From: Candidatus Polarisedimenticolia bacterium
Lineage (GTDB): Bacteria > Acidobacteriota > Polarisedimenticolia > Gp22-AA2
Reading direction: 5' to 3'
Assembly (NCBI GenBank): GCA_036001465.1
Contig: DASYUH010000114.1
Location: 1 to 34,320 of the forward strand
Length of the DNA stretch: 34,320 nucleotides
The notes below the pieces were generated by a model. That model did no database searches. It saw nothing but the letters and a program-made list of their open reading frames with translations, and had not been told where the DNA came from. Numbering within the stretch: position 1 is the stretch's first letter; every line of letters starts with the position of its first letter. Below, piece by piece: positions 7,903 through 16,430 of the stretch. Position numbers and translations under genes: made by a program.

Positions 7903-10262
7903 GGGCACCCTCCGACGCAGGACACCGGTTCCCTTTCCCAGAACACCGATTCGCTGCCGAACCCGCTGCGTCCCGAGACATCGTGATACTGGACCAGGTA
8001 GAAGAACGCCTGACCGGCGAGCGGCAAGGGAGCCGCCGGATCCTCGCTCCAGGACGTGCCGGTCCAAGCACGCGCGAGGACGCGGACCCCTCCCAGGTCG
8101 ACGCGGTCCCCCTGCACCGAAAGCGCGGCCGTATCCCCGGCAATCACGTCGTACGCCAGCGCTCCCGGCACGGCGTCCCAGTCCAGCCGCGTGGCCCCGG
8201 GCGCGGGATCGGTCAGCAGGCGAATCTGGAGAGGCTCGGGCCCGCGACCGTCGTCCAGGGGGACGGTCGTCACGACGGCCGCCGTGGCGGCGTTCCCCGA
8301 GGCGTCGAAGGCCGTGTAGAGCAGACGGTAGGCGCGCCCGGGCCCGGTGCGCGAACGCTCCGCCCGGAATTGGAGCGCGAAGTCCGGCGTCCCCAAATCG
8401 GCGCCGGCGACGTCGACGCTGGTGCGTCCGTCCTCGTCACCGATCGCGTCCGCCGGCTCGCTGCTCCCGGCCTCCGACAGGACCACGTTCGGAGCCGGGT
8501 CGCAGCGGTCGGTCACCTGCCACGCCGGCCGCACCGCGGCCAGCCGATGGTTGGGAGGCCAGAGGACCGAGGGAACACTGCCGAGGCTCAGCGTCGGGGC
8601 CTCCGTGTCGTTGACGGTCACGGTGGCTTCGGCCGTGTCGACCGACCCCTGCTGATCCACGACGCGCAGCGTGATCCGGCTGGCGCCGAGCGGCAGGATG
8701 GCCGGCTGGATCGCCTGCGTCCCGAGCAGCGCCTGGCCCGGAGCGCCAAAGTTCCTGAACCACTCGTACGACGCGATCGAGTTGGCTCCGGACGCCGCGG
8801 GCGGGGCCGCCGAGGAGGTCGCATCCAGGATCGCGGTGGCCGAAAGGGCGGCCTCGCATTCGAGGCCCGCCGGCGCCGCGATCACCGCCTGCGGAGCGGG
8901 CGCGAACACCAGGGCCGTCTCGGCCTGGTGCCAGAAGATCATCTGATCCCGGACCGGCGGCGTGGATCCGTCCGCCGCCTCGATCACCAGAGTGTAGGCC
9001 GCGTCCGGCACGAGGGCCGAGATGTCGATGACGGACGGCAATCCCGCGACGAACGATTGTCGCAGGGCGGGACTCCCCGAGGCGATCTCCGCCTCCATGA
9101 ATCCCGGCTCCGCGCGCCGGACGGTGAGGTCGTACCGTGGCTCCTCCTGGCCCAGCCGGCGCAGGCAGAACGGCGCCGGCAGCGTCAGGCCGCTCAGAGC
9201 CACCAGGTCGGTGAACTCGGTCAGGGTATGGCCGCACATCCCGAACGCCAGCTCGAAATCGTGCTGGCCGTCGACGCATCCCCCATACGCATCCAGGTCG
9301 AACAGGAGCGGATTGCTCGTCGAACCGGAGACATAGGCGATTCCCTCCCCGGGCACGCCGTCGGGGTGGTAGCCGAAGCCGCACATCACGGGGAAGCCCG
9401 CGTCCTGCAGCGTGAGCGACGCGACGCCGCCCGGGCGTATTTCAATCGTGCCGCTCAAAGGCTCGTCCTGCGGATCGGCCGCCAGGAGCCTGACCTCCAG
9501 ATCGGTGCCGCCATCCTGCACGATCTCCGAGATGGCCAGCCGCGGCTGGCAGGCGTCCCCCGCGCCGTCGCCGTTGCCGTCCTTCTGATCCGGGTTCCAC
9601 GCACCGGCGCAGTTGTCGCAGGCGTCCCCGACCCCATCCCCATCGGACTCGATCTGGGACGCGTTCCACAACGACGGGCAGTTGTCGCACGCGTCGCCGC
9701 TGAGATCGCGGTCCGCATCCGACTGGCCGAGGTTCGCGATCCCCGGACAGTTGTCGCACGCGTCGCCCGGTCCGTCGCCATCCGCATCGCTCTGGTCGGG
9801 GTTGTACGTCGCCGGACAGTTGTCAAGCCCCTCGCAGACCGTGTCGCGGTCCGCGTCGTTTTGCGGAGCGAACGGACACGGGTCGCAGGCGTCTCCCACT
9901 CCGTCGGCATCGGTGTCCGCCTGGGAGACGTTGGGAACGGCGATGCAGTTGTCGACGCCGCAGTCGCTCGCGGCGAGGCAGGTGTCCCCCACCCCGTCTC
10001 CGTCGGAATCGGAACACGTGTCGCAGGCGTCCCCCAGGCCGTCGCCATCGCTGTCCATCTGGTCGGGGTTCGGGAGTCCGGCGCAGTTGTCCTGGCTGTC
10101 GCAGACGAAATCGACGTCGGTATCGACGCACGGCGCCAGGGGCACGATTCCGGCCCCGGAGGGGGCCGCGGTCGCGGACGCTCGCGCCGGCCACAGCACC
10201 AGCGCCAGCGACAGCGTCAGAACGGGTGTCCGCCGGAGGGCCGTCCCCGTCATAATCGGCAT
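7899..10262 (-). CDS. Secreted thrombospondin type-3 repeat protein with PKD/HYR-like C-terminal module
   Basis: A protein of 787 residues. A signal peptide (residues 1-30, ALVLWPARASA) is followed by a calcium-binding thrombospondin type-3 array (about 45-240) with units such as DSDGDGLGDACD and DNCP..NPDQ. A Cys-containing domain (242-453) and a C-terminal module (454-787) come next. The module has an Ig/PKD-like part, a VLWPPNHRL motif (567-574), TDRCDPAP, DASGN and a final CVGGCP. The last two domains recur in the giant gene at 26485. The stop overlaps the lysyl oxidase ATG by four bases, so the two are expected to be made together; this protein could be a substrate, scaffold or partner of the oxidase. 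Start choice is uncertain: ATGs at 10262 and 10253 both lead into the signal peptide and neither has a strong ribosome-binding site. Confidence 0.87.
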   Translation of the reverse strand: MPIMTGTALRRTPVLTLSLALVLWPARASATAAPSGAGIVPLAPCVDTDVDFVCDSQDNCAGLPNPDQMDSDGDGLGDACDTCSDSDGDGVGDTCLAASDCGVDNCIAVPNVSQADTDADGVGDACDPCPFAPQNDADRDTVCEGLDNCPATYNPDQSDADGDGPGDACDNCPGIANLGQSDADRDLSGDACDNCPSLWNASQIESDGDGVGDACDNCAGAWNPDQKDGNGDGAGDACQPRLAISEIVQDGGTDLEVRLLAADPQDEPLSGTIEIRPGGVASLTLQDAGFPVMCGFGYHPDGVPGEGIAYVSGSTSNPLLFDLDAYGGCVDGQHDFELAFGMCGHTLTEFTDLVALSGLTLPAPFCLRRLGQEEPRYDLTVRRAEPGFMEAEIASGSPALRQSFVAGLPSVIDISALVPDAAYTLVIEAADGSTPPVRDQMIFWHQAETALVFAPAPQAVIAAPAGLECEAALSATAILDATSSAAPPAASGANSIASYEWFRNFGAPGQALLGTQAIQPAILPLGASRITLRVVDQQGSVDTAEATVTVNDTEAPTLSLGSVPSVLWPPNHRLAAVRPAWQVTDRCDPAPNVVLSEAGSSEPADAIGDEDGRTSVDVAGADLGTPDFALQFRAERSRTGPGRAYRLLYTAFDASGNAATAAVVTTVPLDDGRGPEPLQIRLLTDPAPGATRLDWDAVPGALAYDVIAGDTAALSVQGDRVDLGGVRVLARAWTGTSWSEDPAAPLPLAGQAFFYLVQYHDVSGRSGFGSESVFWEREPVSCVGGCP
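8904..9539 (-). repeat. Copy 1 of a recurring ~215-residue Cys-containing domain
   Basis: Residues 242-453 of the TSP3 protein. The domain begins right after GDACQP. It contains PLSGTIEI, CGFGYHPDGVPGEGIAYV, NPLLFDLDA and GLPSVIDISALVPDAA. The same order of motifs occurs at 31708-32364 and 32629-33273, both also directly after a TSP3 block. Confidence 0.7.
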
Positions 10263-10404
10263 GAACCCATCGGGCCGAGTCGAAAATGGCTGCGCGAAGT
10301 ATACGACCACATCGGCCGGTGGCAACCTGTTTCTGCGGCATCCGCGGCAGGAGCGGTCCTATCGCGTTGACTCCACCCCGAACCACGCCTACCATTCCGA
10401 ACAC

Positions 10405-10809
10405 ATGGCCGCGCCATCCCAATTAGTAGGTCGTGCGCTTGGGCGATATCAGATCCTCGAGCAGATCGGCGAAGGCGGAATGGGTGTGGTCTATCGCGCC
10501 CATGATGGACGCCTGGATCGCGAAGTCGCTCTCAAAGCGCTTCCGACGGGTTCCATCAGCGATGAAGCTGCCCGCAAGCGGTTTCACAGGGAAGCCCTCA
10601 CTCTCTCCAGACTGAGCCATCATCGCATCGCCACCATCTTTGATTTTGATTCGCAGGAGGGCGTGGACTTCCTGGTGATGGAGCTGATCCCTGGAATCAC
10701 TCTGGACCAGAAGCTCGCACTCGGTCGGCTGCCGGAGCCGGAATTCCTTCCCCTCGGCGTGCAACTGGCCGACGGACTGGCGGCCGCTCACAGGAGCGGG
10801 GTCATCTGA
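10405..10809 (+). CDS. 5' piece: protein kinase N-lobe fragment
   Basis: A fragment of 134 residues starting at ATG 10405. It holds the complete ATP-binding lobe: glycine loop IGEGGMGVVYRA (21-32), Lys44 in REVALKAL, Glu63 of helix C in FHREALTL, and the hinge VMELIPGITL. It ends in frame with a TGA immediately after AAHRSGVI, exactly where HRDLKP should begin. Alone it would bind ATP at best and could not phosphorylate. The upstream region to 10263 is shared with the divergent TSP3 gene and must hold both promoters. Confidence 0.6.
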   Translation: MAAPSQLVGRALGRYQILEQIGEGGMGVVYRAHDGRLDREVALKALPTGSISDEAARKRFHREALTLSRLSHHRIATIFDFDSQEGVDFLVMELIPGITLDQKLALGRLPEPEFLPLGVQLADGLAAAHRSGVI

Positions 10810-10952
10810 AGGTTTCGCCCGACGGTTCCCTGACCATCCTCGACTTCGGCATCGCCAGGCTGCTGCACCCCACGAGTCAGGCCGCCACAATCCAGACTCT
10901 GACCAACGACACGGCATTTCGAGGCACGCTCCCATATGCCGCGCCCGAGCAA

Positions 10953-12788
10953 TTGAGCGGCAACGAGGCCGATGCGCGGAGCGACATTTACAGTGCGGGA
11001 ACCATACTTTACGAAATGGCGACTGGTCGCCGACCCTTTGCGGAAGCGCACACTCCGTCCCTGTTGATCGATGCGATTCTGCATCAGATGCCTCAACCGC
11101 CCCGCGAGCTCAATCGTCACGTGTCGCCGGAGCTCGAGAGCATCATCTTGAAGGCCCTCGACAAGCAGCCAGAGCGGCGCTACCAATCGGCCGAAGAATT
11201 GGTCGTCGATTTGCAGCGATTGAGCATTCCCGCTGCGTTGCGGGCGACACCGACCCGGAGAGCTCGATGGCACCCCTGGTTGCTCTGGCCGGTCGGAGCG
11301 CTCGTCCTCCTATCCATTGCTCTCCTGACATGGATAGTGGGAGGCCGGCACGGGCGCTGGCCTGGGTTCGCCGGCCTCTCGCCCCCCGAGTCTCTGGCCG
11401 TGTTGCCCCTTGCGAATCTTTCCGGTGATCCGAACCAGGAGTACTTCGCCCAGGGCATGACCGAGGCCTTGATCACCGATTTGGGAAAGGTCGGTGCATT
11501 CCGGGTCATTTCACGAACTTCGGCAGCGCCGGACAAGAACCTCGACAAGCCCATCTCCCAGATGGTCCGCGAGTGGAAGGTCGATGCCGTGGTCGCGGGC
11601 GCGGTGCTTCAATCTGGCGAGCGCGTACGCATCACCGCACGATTGATCGACGCGCGTACAGAGCGTCAGCTCTGGGCCGAGACCTATGAACGAAACCTGC
11701 GCGATGTACTCTCGCTGCAGGACGATGTGGCGCGGGCCATCACCGAAGCAATCAAAGGACGGCTGACACCGGACACTCCCCCACCCGCCCAGCGGCACGT
11801 CGACCCGGAGGCCTACCGCTTGTTTCTTCAAGGCCAGTATTATTGGAACAAGCGTAACAAGGCTGGCTTTGAGAAGGCGATCGACTATTACCAGCAGGCG
11901 ATCGCCAAGGACCCGACAGACCCCTTGCCGTACGCCGCGGTGGCGAATGGCTATCTTCATTTGAGCGGCTACGGCCTCGCTTCGGCCCACGAGGGGCTGC
12001 CAAAGGCGAGGGCCGCGGCCTTGAAGGCGATCGACCTCGATGACAACTCGCCCGCGGCTCATGAGGCCATGGCAGAGATTGACCTGCAGGACTGGAACTT
12101 CTCGGAAGCCAACAGGGAGTTCCGACGAGCCCTGGAGCTGGACCCGAACTTCGCTGGAGCGCATCAATCATTCGGCATATTCGTGGCGATGCAGGGACGT
12201 CTCGACGAGGCGTTGATCGAGGCGAGGCAATCCGCGCAACTGGACCCGATCTGGTTCATCAACACTGTCTATGTCGGCGACATCTATCGCTACATGGGAC
12301 AACCGGACAAAGCCATTGAGCAGTACCGGCAGGTCCTTGAAATGGATCCCGGTTTCTGGCAGGCCCGTGGTTCACTGGCGTTCGCGTATGAGCAGAAGCA
12401 GATGTACTCGGAAGCCTATACTGAATTGCAGAAGGTGATGAGCGAATTTCCCCATACCAATGCCCTCGTGGCACTGGGTCAGGTCTATGCGCTCTGGGGC
12501 AAGACTGCAGACGCCCGGAGAGTCATTCGTGAGGTTCAAGAGACATCAAAGAAGGAGCCCGTGTCAGATTACTGGGTCGCGACCATCCACGCTGCTTTGG
12601 GCGAAAGAGATGAGGCGTTTCGCCTCCTGGAGAACGCGTACCAGGACCATTCTCAGTGGATTCTCTTTCTTGGAGTCGACCCTCGATTTGCGAACTTGCG
12701 CGCGGACCCTCGTTTTTCGGACCTGCTTCGCCGCGTAGGGCTGGTCCAGCCGCAACGCCGGCACGGAGAGCCAGAAGCCACCCCCTGA
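10953..12788 (+). CDS. 3' piece: kinase C-lobe remainder, transmembrane helix, TolB-like domain and TPR repeats
   Basis: The frame is open from the break at 10806; the TTG at 10953 is only the first conventional in-frame start codon and is not a convincing one. Before it lie DFG (ILDFGIARL) and the APE motif (YAAPEQL); after it comes the C-lobe (DARSDIYSAGTILYEMATGR). A transmembrane helix follows (WHPWLLWPVGALVLLSIALL, about 11269-11340), then a periplasmic TolB/FlgO-like domain (about 11390-11760; LAVLPLANLSGDPNQEYFAQ, RVRITARLIDARTERQLWAE) and about seven TPR-like units to the end (for example AIDYYQQAIAKDP, EANREFRRALELDP, AIEQYRQVLEMDP). The TolB-TPR part is closely related to the protein at 17356-19158, where it follows a helix-turn-helix instead of a kinase. 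Confidence 0.7.
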   Translation: MSGNEADARSDIYSAGTILYEMATGRRPFAEAHTPSLLIDAILHQMPQPPRELNRHVSPELESIILKALDKQPERRYQSAEELVVDLQRLSIPAALRATPTRRARWHPWLLWPVGALVLLSIALLTWIVGGRHGRWPGFAGLSPPESLAVLPLANLSGDPNQEYFAQGMTEALITDLGKVGAFRVISRTSAAPDKNLDKPISQMVREWKVDAVVAGAVLQSGERVRITARLIDARTERQLWAETYERNLRDVLSLQDDVARAITEAIKGRLTPDTPPPAQRHVDPEAYRLFLQGQYYWNKRNKAGFEKAIDYYQQAIAKDPTDPLPYAAVANGYLHLSGYGLASAHEGLPKARAAALKAIDLDDNSPAAHEAMAEIDLQDWNFSEANREFRRALELDPNFAGAHQSFGIFVAMQGRLDEALIEARQSAQLDPIWFINTVYVGDIYRYMGQPDKAIEQYRQVLEMDPGFWQARGSLAFAYEQKQMYSEAYTELQKVMSEFPHTNALVALGQVYALWGKTADARRVIREVQETSKKEPVSDYWVATIHAALGERDEAFRLLENAYQDHSQWILFLGVDPRFANLRADPRFSDLLRRVGLVQPQRRHGEPEATP

Positions 12789-12882
12789 TCCAGGCCCCGG
12801 GTTGGTCGAACTTCCAGGCAACCTTGCCTGTCCGCCATTCTCGTGGCACCATGGTTCATCCACATCGAAAGGAGGTCCCCGC

Positions 12883-13482
12883 ATGCACAAGATCACGCTG
12901 ACCATGGCGTTGGCGGCAGTCCTCGCGCTTTCGTACGGCTGTGGATCACGTCCGATGACTGAGAAGACGGTCCCGGCAGGGACCAGGCTGGATCTGAAGC
13001 TGCTCGACACGGTGTCGAGCGCCGCCAGCTCACCGGGCGACGCCGTCAAGGCGCAGGTGAACCAGGATGTCGTGGTGGACGGCAAGGTGGTCATCCCCGC
13101 CGGCTCGACGGTAAGCGGCACGGTGGCCGAGGCCCGGGGACTCAAGGCGATCGGCGGGCGTGCCAGGCTGCGTGTGGAGTTCAGCTCGGTGGAGCTCCCC
13201 TCGGGCGAGACGCCCATCCTGGCGGGCTTTTCCCGGGAAGGGAAAAGCGAAACCAGGAGAGACGCCGCCACGATCGGCGGCGCGGCCGCCGGCGGAGCGA
13301 TCCTGGGCCGCATCCTGGACCGCGATCACGACGCGAAGGGGACGGCCCTCGGCGCCGTCGTCGGCGGCGCGGCCGGCACGGCGATCGCGGCCGGGACGAA
13401 GGGCGAGGAGATCATCGTCCCATCCGGCACCCGGCTCGCGCTTCGGCTCCAGGCGCCTGTCGCGGTGAGAGTCGAGGGCTAG
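12883..13482 (+). CDS. Lipoprotein with beta domain and glycine-zipper segment
   Basis: A protein of 199 residues with a lipoprotein signal peptide ending LALSYGC (Cys20 as lipidation site). The middle (about 29-120) is beta-rich, with VPAGTRLDLKLLDTVSSAAS and VVIPAGSTVSGTVAEARG. A glycine-zipper stretch follows (GGAAAGGAILGRIL, then GTALGAVVGGAAGTAIAAG), and a last beta segment repeats the first motif (VPSGTRLALRLQAPVAV). Such glycine-zipper lipoproteins are common in Acidobacteriota and Proteobacteria envelopes; the exact function is unknown. GGAGG lies 7 nt before the ATG. The gene sits 94 nt downstream of the broken kinase gene. Confidence 0.85.
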   Translation: MHKITLTMALAAVLALSYGCGSRPMTEKTVPAGTRLDLKLLDTVSSAASSPGDAVKAQVNQDVVVDGKVVIPAGSTVSGTVAEARGLKAIGGRARLRVEFSSVELPSGETPILAGFSREGKSETRRDAATIGGAAAGGAILGRILDRDHDAKGTALGAVVGGAAGTAIAAGTKGEEIIVPSGTRLALRLQAPVAVRVEG

Positions 13483-13608
13483 GACGCCGTCCGCCTCTCG
13501 GGGGCGGCCCGATCGCGCCTGAGGGTCCCTTCGCTCTTCGGGGAACTCCGTAGCGCGCGACGCCCGCTTTGTGGCACCATACGGGCACAATCCCATAAGG
13601 AGCCTGCC

Positions 13609-14622
13609 ATGACGCTCAGGGTCGTCCGGACCGCCTTCGGAGTAGCCTGCCTTTCATTGCTCGTGTCCCTTCCCGGCTTCGCCGCTCCCCAGAGCTGGAA
13701 CTATTTCGTCGTGGGCAATCCTGCCGACGTGGTCACGCCGACCAGCGGCCTGCTCGTGCTGCAGGGCGGCGGCACCGACGTCGACGAAAACTTCGTGCGC
13801 ATGGGCCAGCGGTCCGGCGGCGGAGACTTCGTCGTGATCCGCGCCTTCGGCACCGACGCCTACAACCCATACATCTTCGACCTGTGCCACTGCGACTCGG
13901 TCGCGACGATCGTCTTCAAGAACCGCAACAATTCGTTCGATCCGTTCGTCATCGACACCATCCGCAACGCCGAGGCGCTGTTCATCGCGGGCGGGGACCA
14001 GTCGTACTACGTCGACTTCTGGAAGGGGACGCCGGTGGAGGACGCCATTCACCACGTCGCCGCGAAGCCGGCGCCGATCGGTGGCACCAGCGCTGGGATG
14101 GCGGTGATGAGCGAATTCGTCTACGGCGCCTTGAGCGCCAGCAGCCTGACCTCGGCCGAAGGGCTGGCGAACCCGTTCCACCGCGACCTGACTCTGGTCC
14201 GCGATTTCCTCCATCTGCCGAAGCTGGGCGGCATCATCACGGATCAGCACCTGCAGGAGAGAGACCGGATGGGACGCACGATCGCCTTCCTGGCCCGGCT
14301 CGTGAACGACGGCTGGACCACGGAGGGGCGCGCCATCGCCGCCGATCGCGAGACGTCGCTTCACCTCGATCCGGCGAACGGGACGGCCGAAGTGCTGGCC
14401 ACTCCCACCCACCCGACGCCGTTCGTCTATTTCCTGCGGACGCCCGGCCCGCCCGAGGTGTGCCAGCCGAAGACGCCACTGACGTACCGGAACATCGCAG
14501 TCTACCGCATCGGCCCGGGCGACAGTTTCGACGTCGACACATGGTCCGGCCACGGCGGAATCAGCTACACCCTGACCGCTGAAGCGGGCGCGCTCAGCTC
14601 GTCGCGCGGCGACATCTATTGA
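13609..14622 (+). CDS. Secreted cyanophycinase-like peptidase (family S51)
   Basis: A protein of 337 residues with a signal peptide (MTLRVVRTAFGVACLSLLVS, then LPGFA). Family S51 landmarks are clear: LLVLQGGGTDVDE near the N-terminus, FIAGGDQSYYVDFWKGTP, the nucleophile elbow IGGTSAGMAVMSE (Ser161) and TDQHLQERDRMGR (His214), which matches the DQHF..R.R..R signature of cyanophycinases. Cyanophycinase cleaves the Asp-Arg polymer cyanophycin to beta-Asp-Arg dipeptides. The secreted form implies use of external polymer or other isoaspartyl peptides; that is inference. AAGGAG lies 8 nt before the ATG. The amidohydrolase gene follows 74 nt downstream. Confidence 0.9.
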   Translation: MTLRVVRTAFGVACLSLLVSLPGFAAPQSWNYFVVGNPADVVTPTSGLLVLQGGGTDVDENFVRMGQRSGGGDFVVIRAFGTDAYNPYIFDLCHCDSVATIVFKNRNNSFDPFVIDTIRNAEALFIAGGDQSYYVDFWKGTPVEDAIHHVAAKPAPIGGTSAGMAVMSEFVYGALSASSLTSAEGLANPFHRDLTLVRDFLHLPKLGGIITDQHLQERDRMGRTIAFLARLVNDGWTTEGRAIAADRETSLHLDPANGTAEVLATPTHPTPFVYFLRTPGPPEVCQPKTPLTYRNIAVYRIGPGDSFDVDTWSGHGGISYTLTAEAGALSSSRGDIY

Positions 14623-14659
14623 TGCGCCGTTACTGACACTAAGGAATCCGGGTCTTCGC

Positions 14660-14678
14660 GGCCACGGCCCTCGTGGCC
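14660..14678. terminator. Hairpin between cyanophycinase and amidohydrolase genes
   Basis: GGCCACG-GCCCT-CGTGGCC is a perfect 7-bp stem with a 5-nt loop in the 74-nt gap. No T-run follows, so it could be an attenuating or mRNA-stabilising hairpin rather than a terminator. Confidence 0.3.
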
Positions 14679-14696
14679 TCGTCGCGGTGAGAAACA

Positions 14697-16406
14697 ATGA
14701 AGAGTCGTGCCGCGGGGGCCTGGCTGACGCTCGTGCTCGATCTGTCCGGCTGCTCGCGTTCCGGCCGGACGACCCCGGCCGATCTCATCTTGCGGAACGC
14801 CACCATCCACACCATGGACGAGGCGGCGCCACGCGCCTCCGCGATCGCGGTGAAGGGCGACCGAATCCTGTGGGTCGGCCAGGATGGCGACGCGGAGCGG
14901 TTCGTCGGCGCGGAGACGCGCGTCGTCGATGGCGGAGGGCGGCTGCTCCTGCCCGGCTTCATCGACAGCCACTTCCACGTCGGCCTCGGCAACGATCCGA
15001 ACGTCGGTCGGATCACGGGCCGGTCGCCGGAGGAGATCCGGGCGCAGATCAGGGCGTTCTCCGACAGCCACTCCGATCTGACGTGGATCGAGATGGACGG
15101 CTGGAACTACTCCGCGTTCCCGCAGGGCAGGCTCCCCAAGGCGGCGGATCTGGACGGGCTGACGCGGGGACGCCCCGCCTTCCTCGTGGCGTACGACTAC
15201 CACACGGTCTGGCTGAACCGCGAGGCGCTGGCGGCGTTCAGCATCACGAAGGGCACACGGACCGTCAGCTTCGCCGAGGGCATCGAGCGCGATCCCAGGA
15301 CCGGCGAGCCGACCGGGATCCTGATCGGATTCGGGAGCGCCGGTCTCTCCGAGCAGGCGGAGGTCGATCTGCGGAGGCACCTGCCCTCGCACTCGCCCGA
15401 AGGCGCGGAGGAGCGCGTCCTGGACCTGATGCGGAGGGCCGCTCGCGCGGGGATCACGACGATCGTAGAGCCCCAGACCTACCTCGAGACCTTGCCGCTG
15501 TATGCACGGCTCGAACAGGAGGGCCGGCTCCCGCTGCGGCTTCAGGTCGCGTTGTTCCATCGCCGGGGGACGCGTGACGACGAGATCGCGAGATTCTCCG
15601 AGGCTCGGGATCGACACGCGAGCGACTGGTTCCGCGTCGCCGCGGTCAAGCTCTACATCGACGACGTGATCGAGCCGCGCACCGCGGCCATGATCGATCC
15701 GTACGCCGACCGTCCCGGGGCACGCGGGGACACGCTCTACCCGCCCGAGGAGTTCGAGCGGGTCGTCGCCCGCCTGGACCGGCTCGGATTCCAGATCTTC
15801 ACGCACGCCATCGGCGATCGCGGGATCCGCACGGCGCTCGATGCCTACGAACAAGCGCGGAAAGCGAACGGGACGCGCGATTCGCGTCACGAGATCGTGC
15901 ACGTCGAATGCCTGAGCGGGCCCGACGTGCCGCGCTTTCACAGTCTCGGTGTGACCGCCTGCATGCAGCCGCGCCACTGTGCGCCGGATCTCTCGGCGGA
16001 GTGGGCGCGCGCCGTGGGGCCGCAGCGCTGGAGATATGCCTGGGCCTTCCGCAGTCTGCGCGACTCCGGAGCGACGCTGGCGTTCGGGAGCGACTGGAAC
16101 GTGGCGGAGATGGAGCCGCCGATCGGCATCTACACCGCCGTTACGCGCAGGGGGCTCGACGGCCGTCCGGAGGGAGGCTGGGTGCCCGGGCAGACCATCG
16201 ATCCCGAAACGGCCGTCAAGGCGTACACAATCACGGGGGCCTGGGCGAACTTCATGGAAGGGAATCGCGGGTCCCTGGTGTCCGGCAAGTACGCCGATCT
16301 GGTGATGCTCTCCGACGACCTCTTCACGATCGCGCCCGAAAAGATCAGGGACGTCCGCGCGGTCTGGACGGTCGTGGGCGGCAATGAGGTCTGGCGCGAT
16401 TTTTAG
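14697..16406 (+). CDS. Lipoprotein amidohydrolase, YtcJ-like (amidohydrolase family 3)
   Basis: A protein of 569 residues with a lipoprotein signal ending LDLSGC (Cys19). The amidohydrolase core starts with the beta-sandwich ADLILRNATIHTMD and the metal-binding LLLPGFIDSHFHVGL (His92, His94). Further expected metal or catalytic sites are AAVKLYIDDVIEP (bridging Lys position), FTHAIGDRG, HEIVHVE and LAFGSDWNVAEMEP (Asp). The C-terminal GNRGSLVSGKYADLVMLSDD is the family's closing sandwich. The YtcJ-like group hydrolyses C-N bonds in diverse amides; the substrate is not evident. Weak GGTGAG precedes the ATG. Placement after a secreted cyanophycinase-like enzyme suggests, without proving, scavenging of nitrogenous compounds. 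Confidence 0.88.
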   Translation: MKSRAAGAWLTLVLDLSGCSRSGRTTPADLILRNATIHTMDEAAPRASAIAVKGDRILWVGQDGDAERFVGAETRVVDGGGRLLLPGFIDSHFHVGLGNDPNVGRITGRSPEEIRAQIRAFSDSHSDLTWIEMDGWNYSAFPQGRLPKAADLDGLTRGRPAFLVAYDYHTVWLNREALAAFSITKGTRTVSFAEGIERDPRTGEPTGILIGFGSAGLSEQAEVDLRRHLPSHSPEGAEERVLDLMRRAARAGITTIVEPQTYLETLPLYARLEQEGRLPLRLQVALFHRRGTRDDEIARFSEARDRHASDWFRVAAVKLYIDDVIEPRTAAMIDPYADRPGARGDTLYPPEEFERVVARLDRLGFQIFTHAIGDRGIRTALDAYEQARKANGTRDSRHEIVHVECLSGPDVPRFHSLGVTACMQPRHCAPDLSAEWARAVGPQRWRYAWAFRSLRDSGATLAFGSDWNVAEMEPPIGIYTAVTRRGLDGRPEGGWVPGQTIDPETAVKAYTITGAWANFMEGNRGSLVSGKYADLVMLSDDLFTIAPEKIRDVRAVWTVVGGNEVWRDF

Positions 16407-16430
16407 CCGCGCTGCCAGGACGAGGGCGCT

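Larger units (their letters stand above)
10405..12788 (+). pseudogene. Frameshifted Ser/Thr protein kinase-TolB-like-TPR gene lacking the HRD catalytic loop
   Basis: Two pieces in different frames join at about 10804-10808. The first ends AAHRSGVI then TGA (10807-10809). The second continues from 10806 as LKVSPDGSLTILDFGIARL. An intact kinase of this type has GVI-HRDLKPxN-LKV, so HRD, the catalytic Lys and the metal-binding Asn are absent: about 25 bases (24 plus one) appear deleted. Everything else of a membrane-anchored bacterial receptor kinase is present: glycine loop, VALK lysine, DFG, APE, a transmembrane helix, a TolB-like domain and TPRs. It may be a recent inactivation or an assembly error. 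It diverges from the TSP3 gene (142-nt gap), and its base composition is visibly less GC-rich than its neighbours. Confidence 0.8.

Noticed and set aside
9590-10100. Regularly spaced DNA repeats (GCAGTTGTCGCA and similar) resembling a CRISPR array
   Set aside because: They encode DNCP/GDACD units of the thrombospondin type-3 domain; the repeats are imperfect and there are no unique spacers.
10807-10809. TGA in the kinase gene as a second selenocysteine codon
   Set aside because: Continuing in the same frame gives no kinase sequence; the correct continuation is in another frame, so this is a frameshift/deletion.
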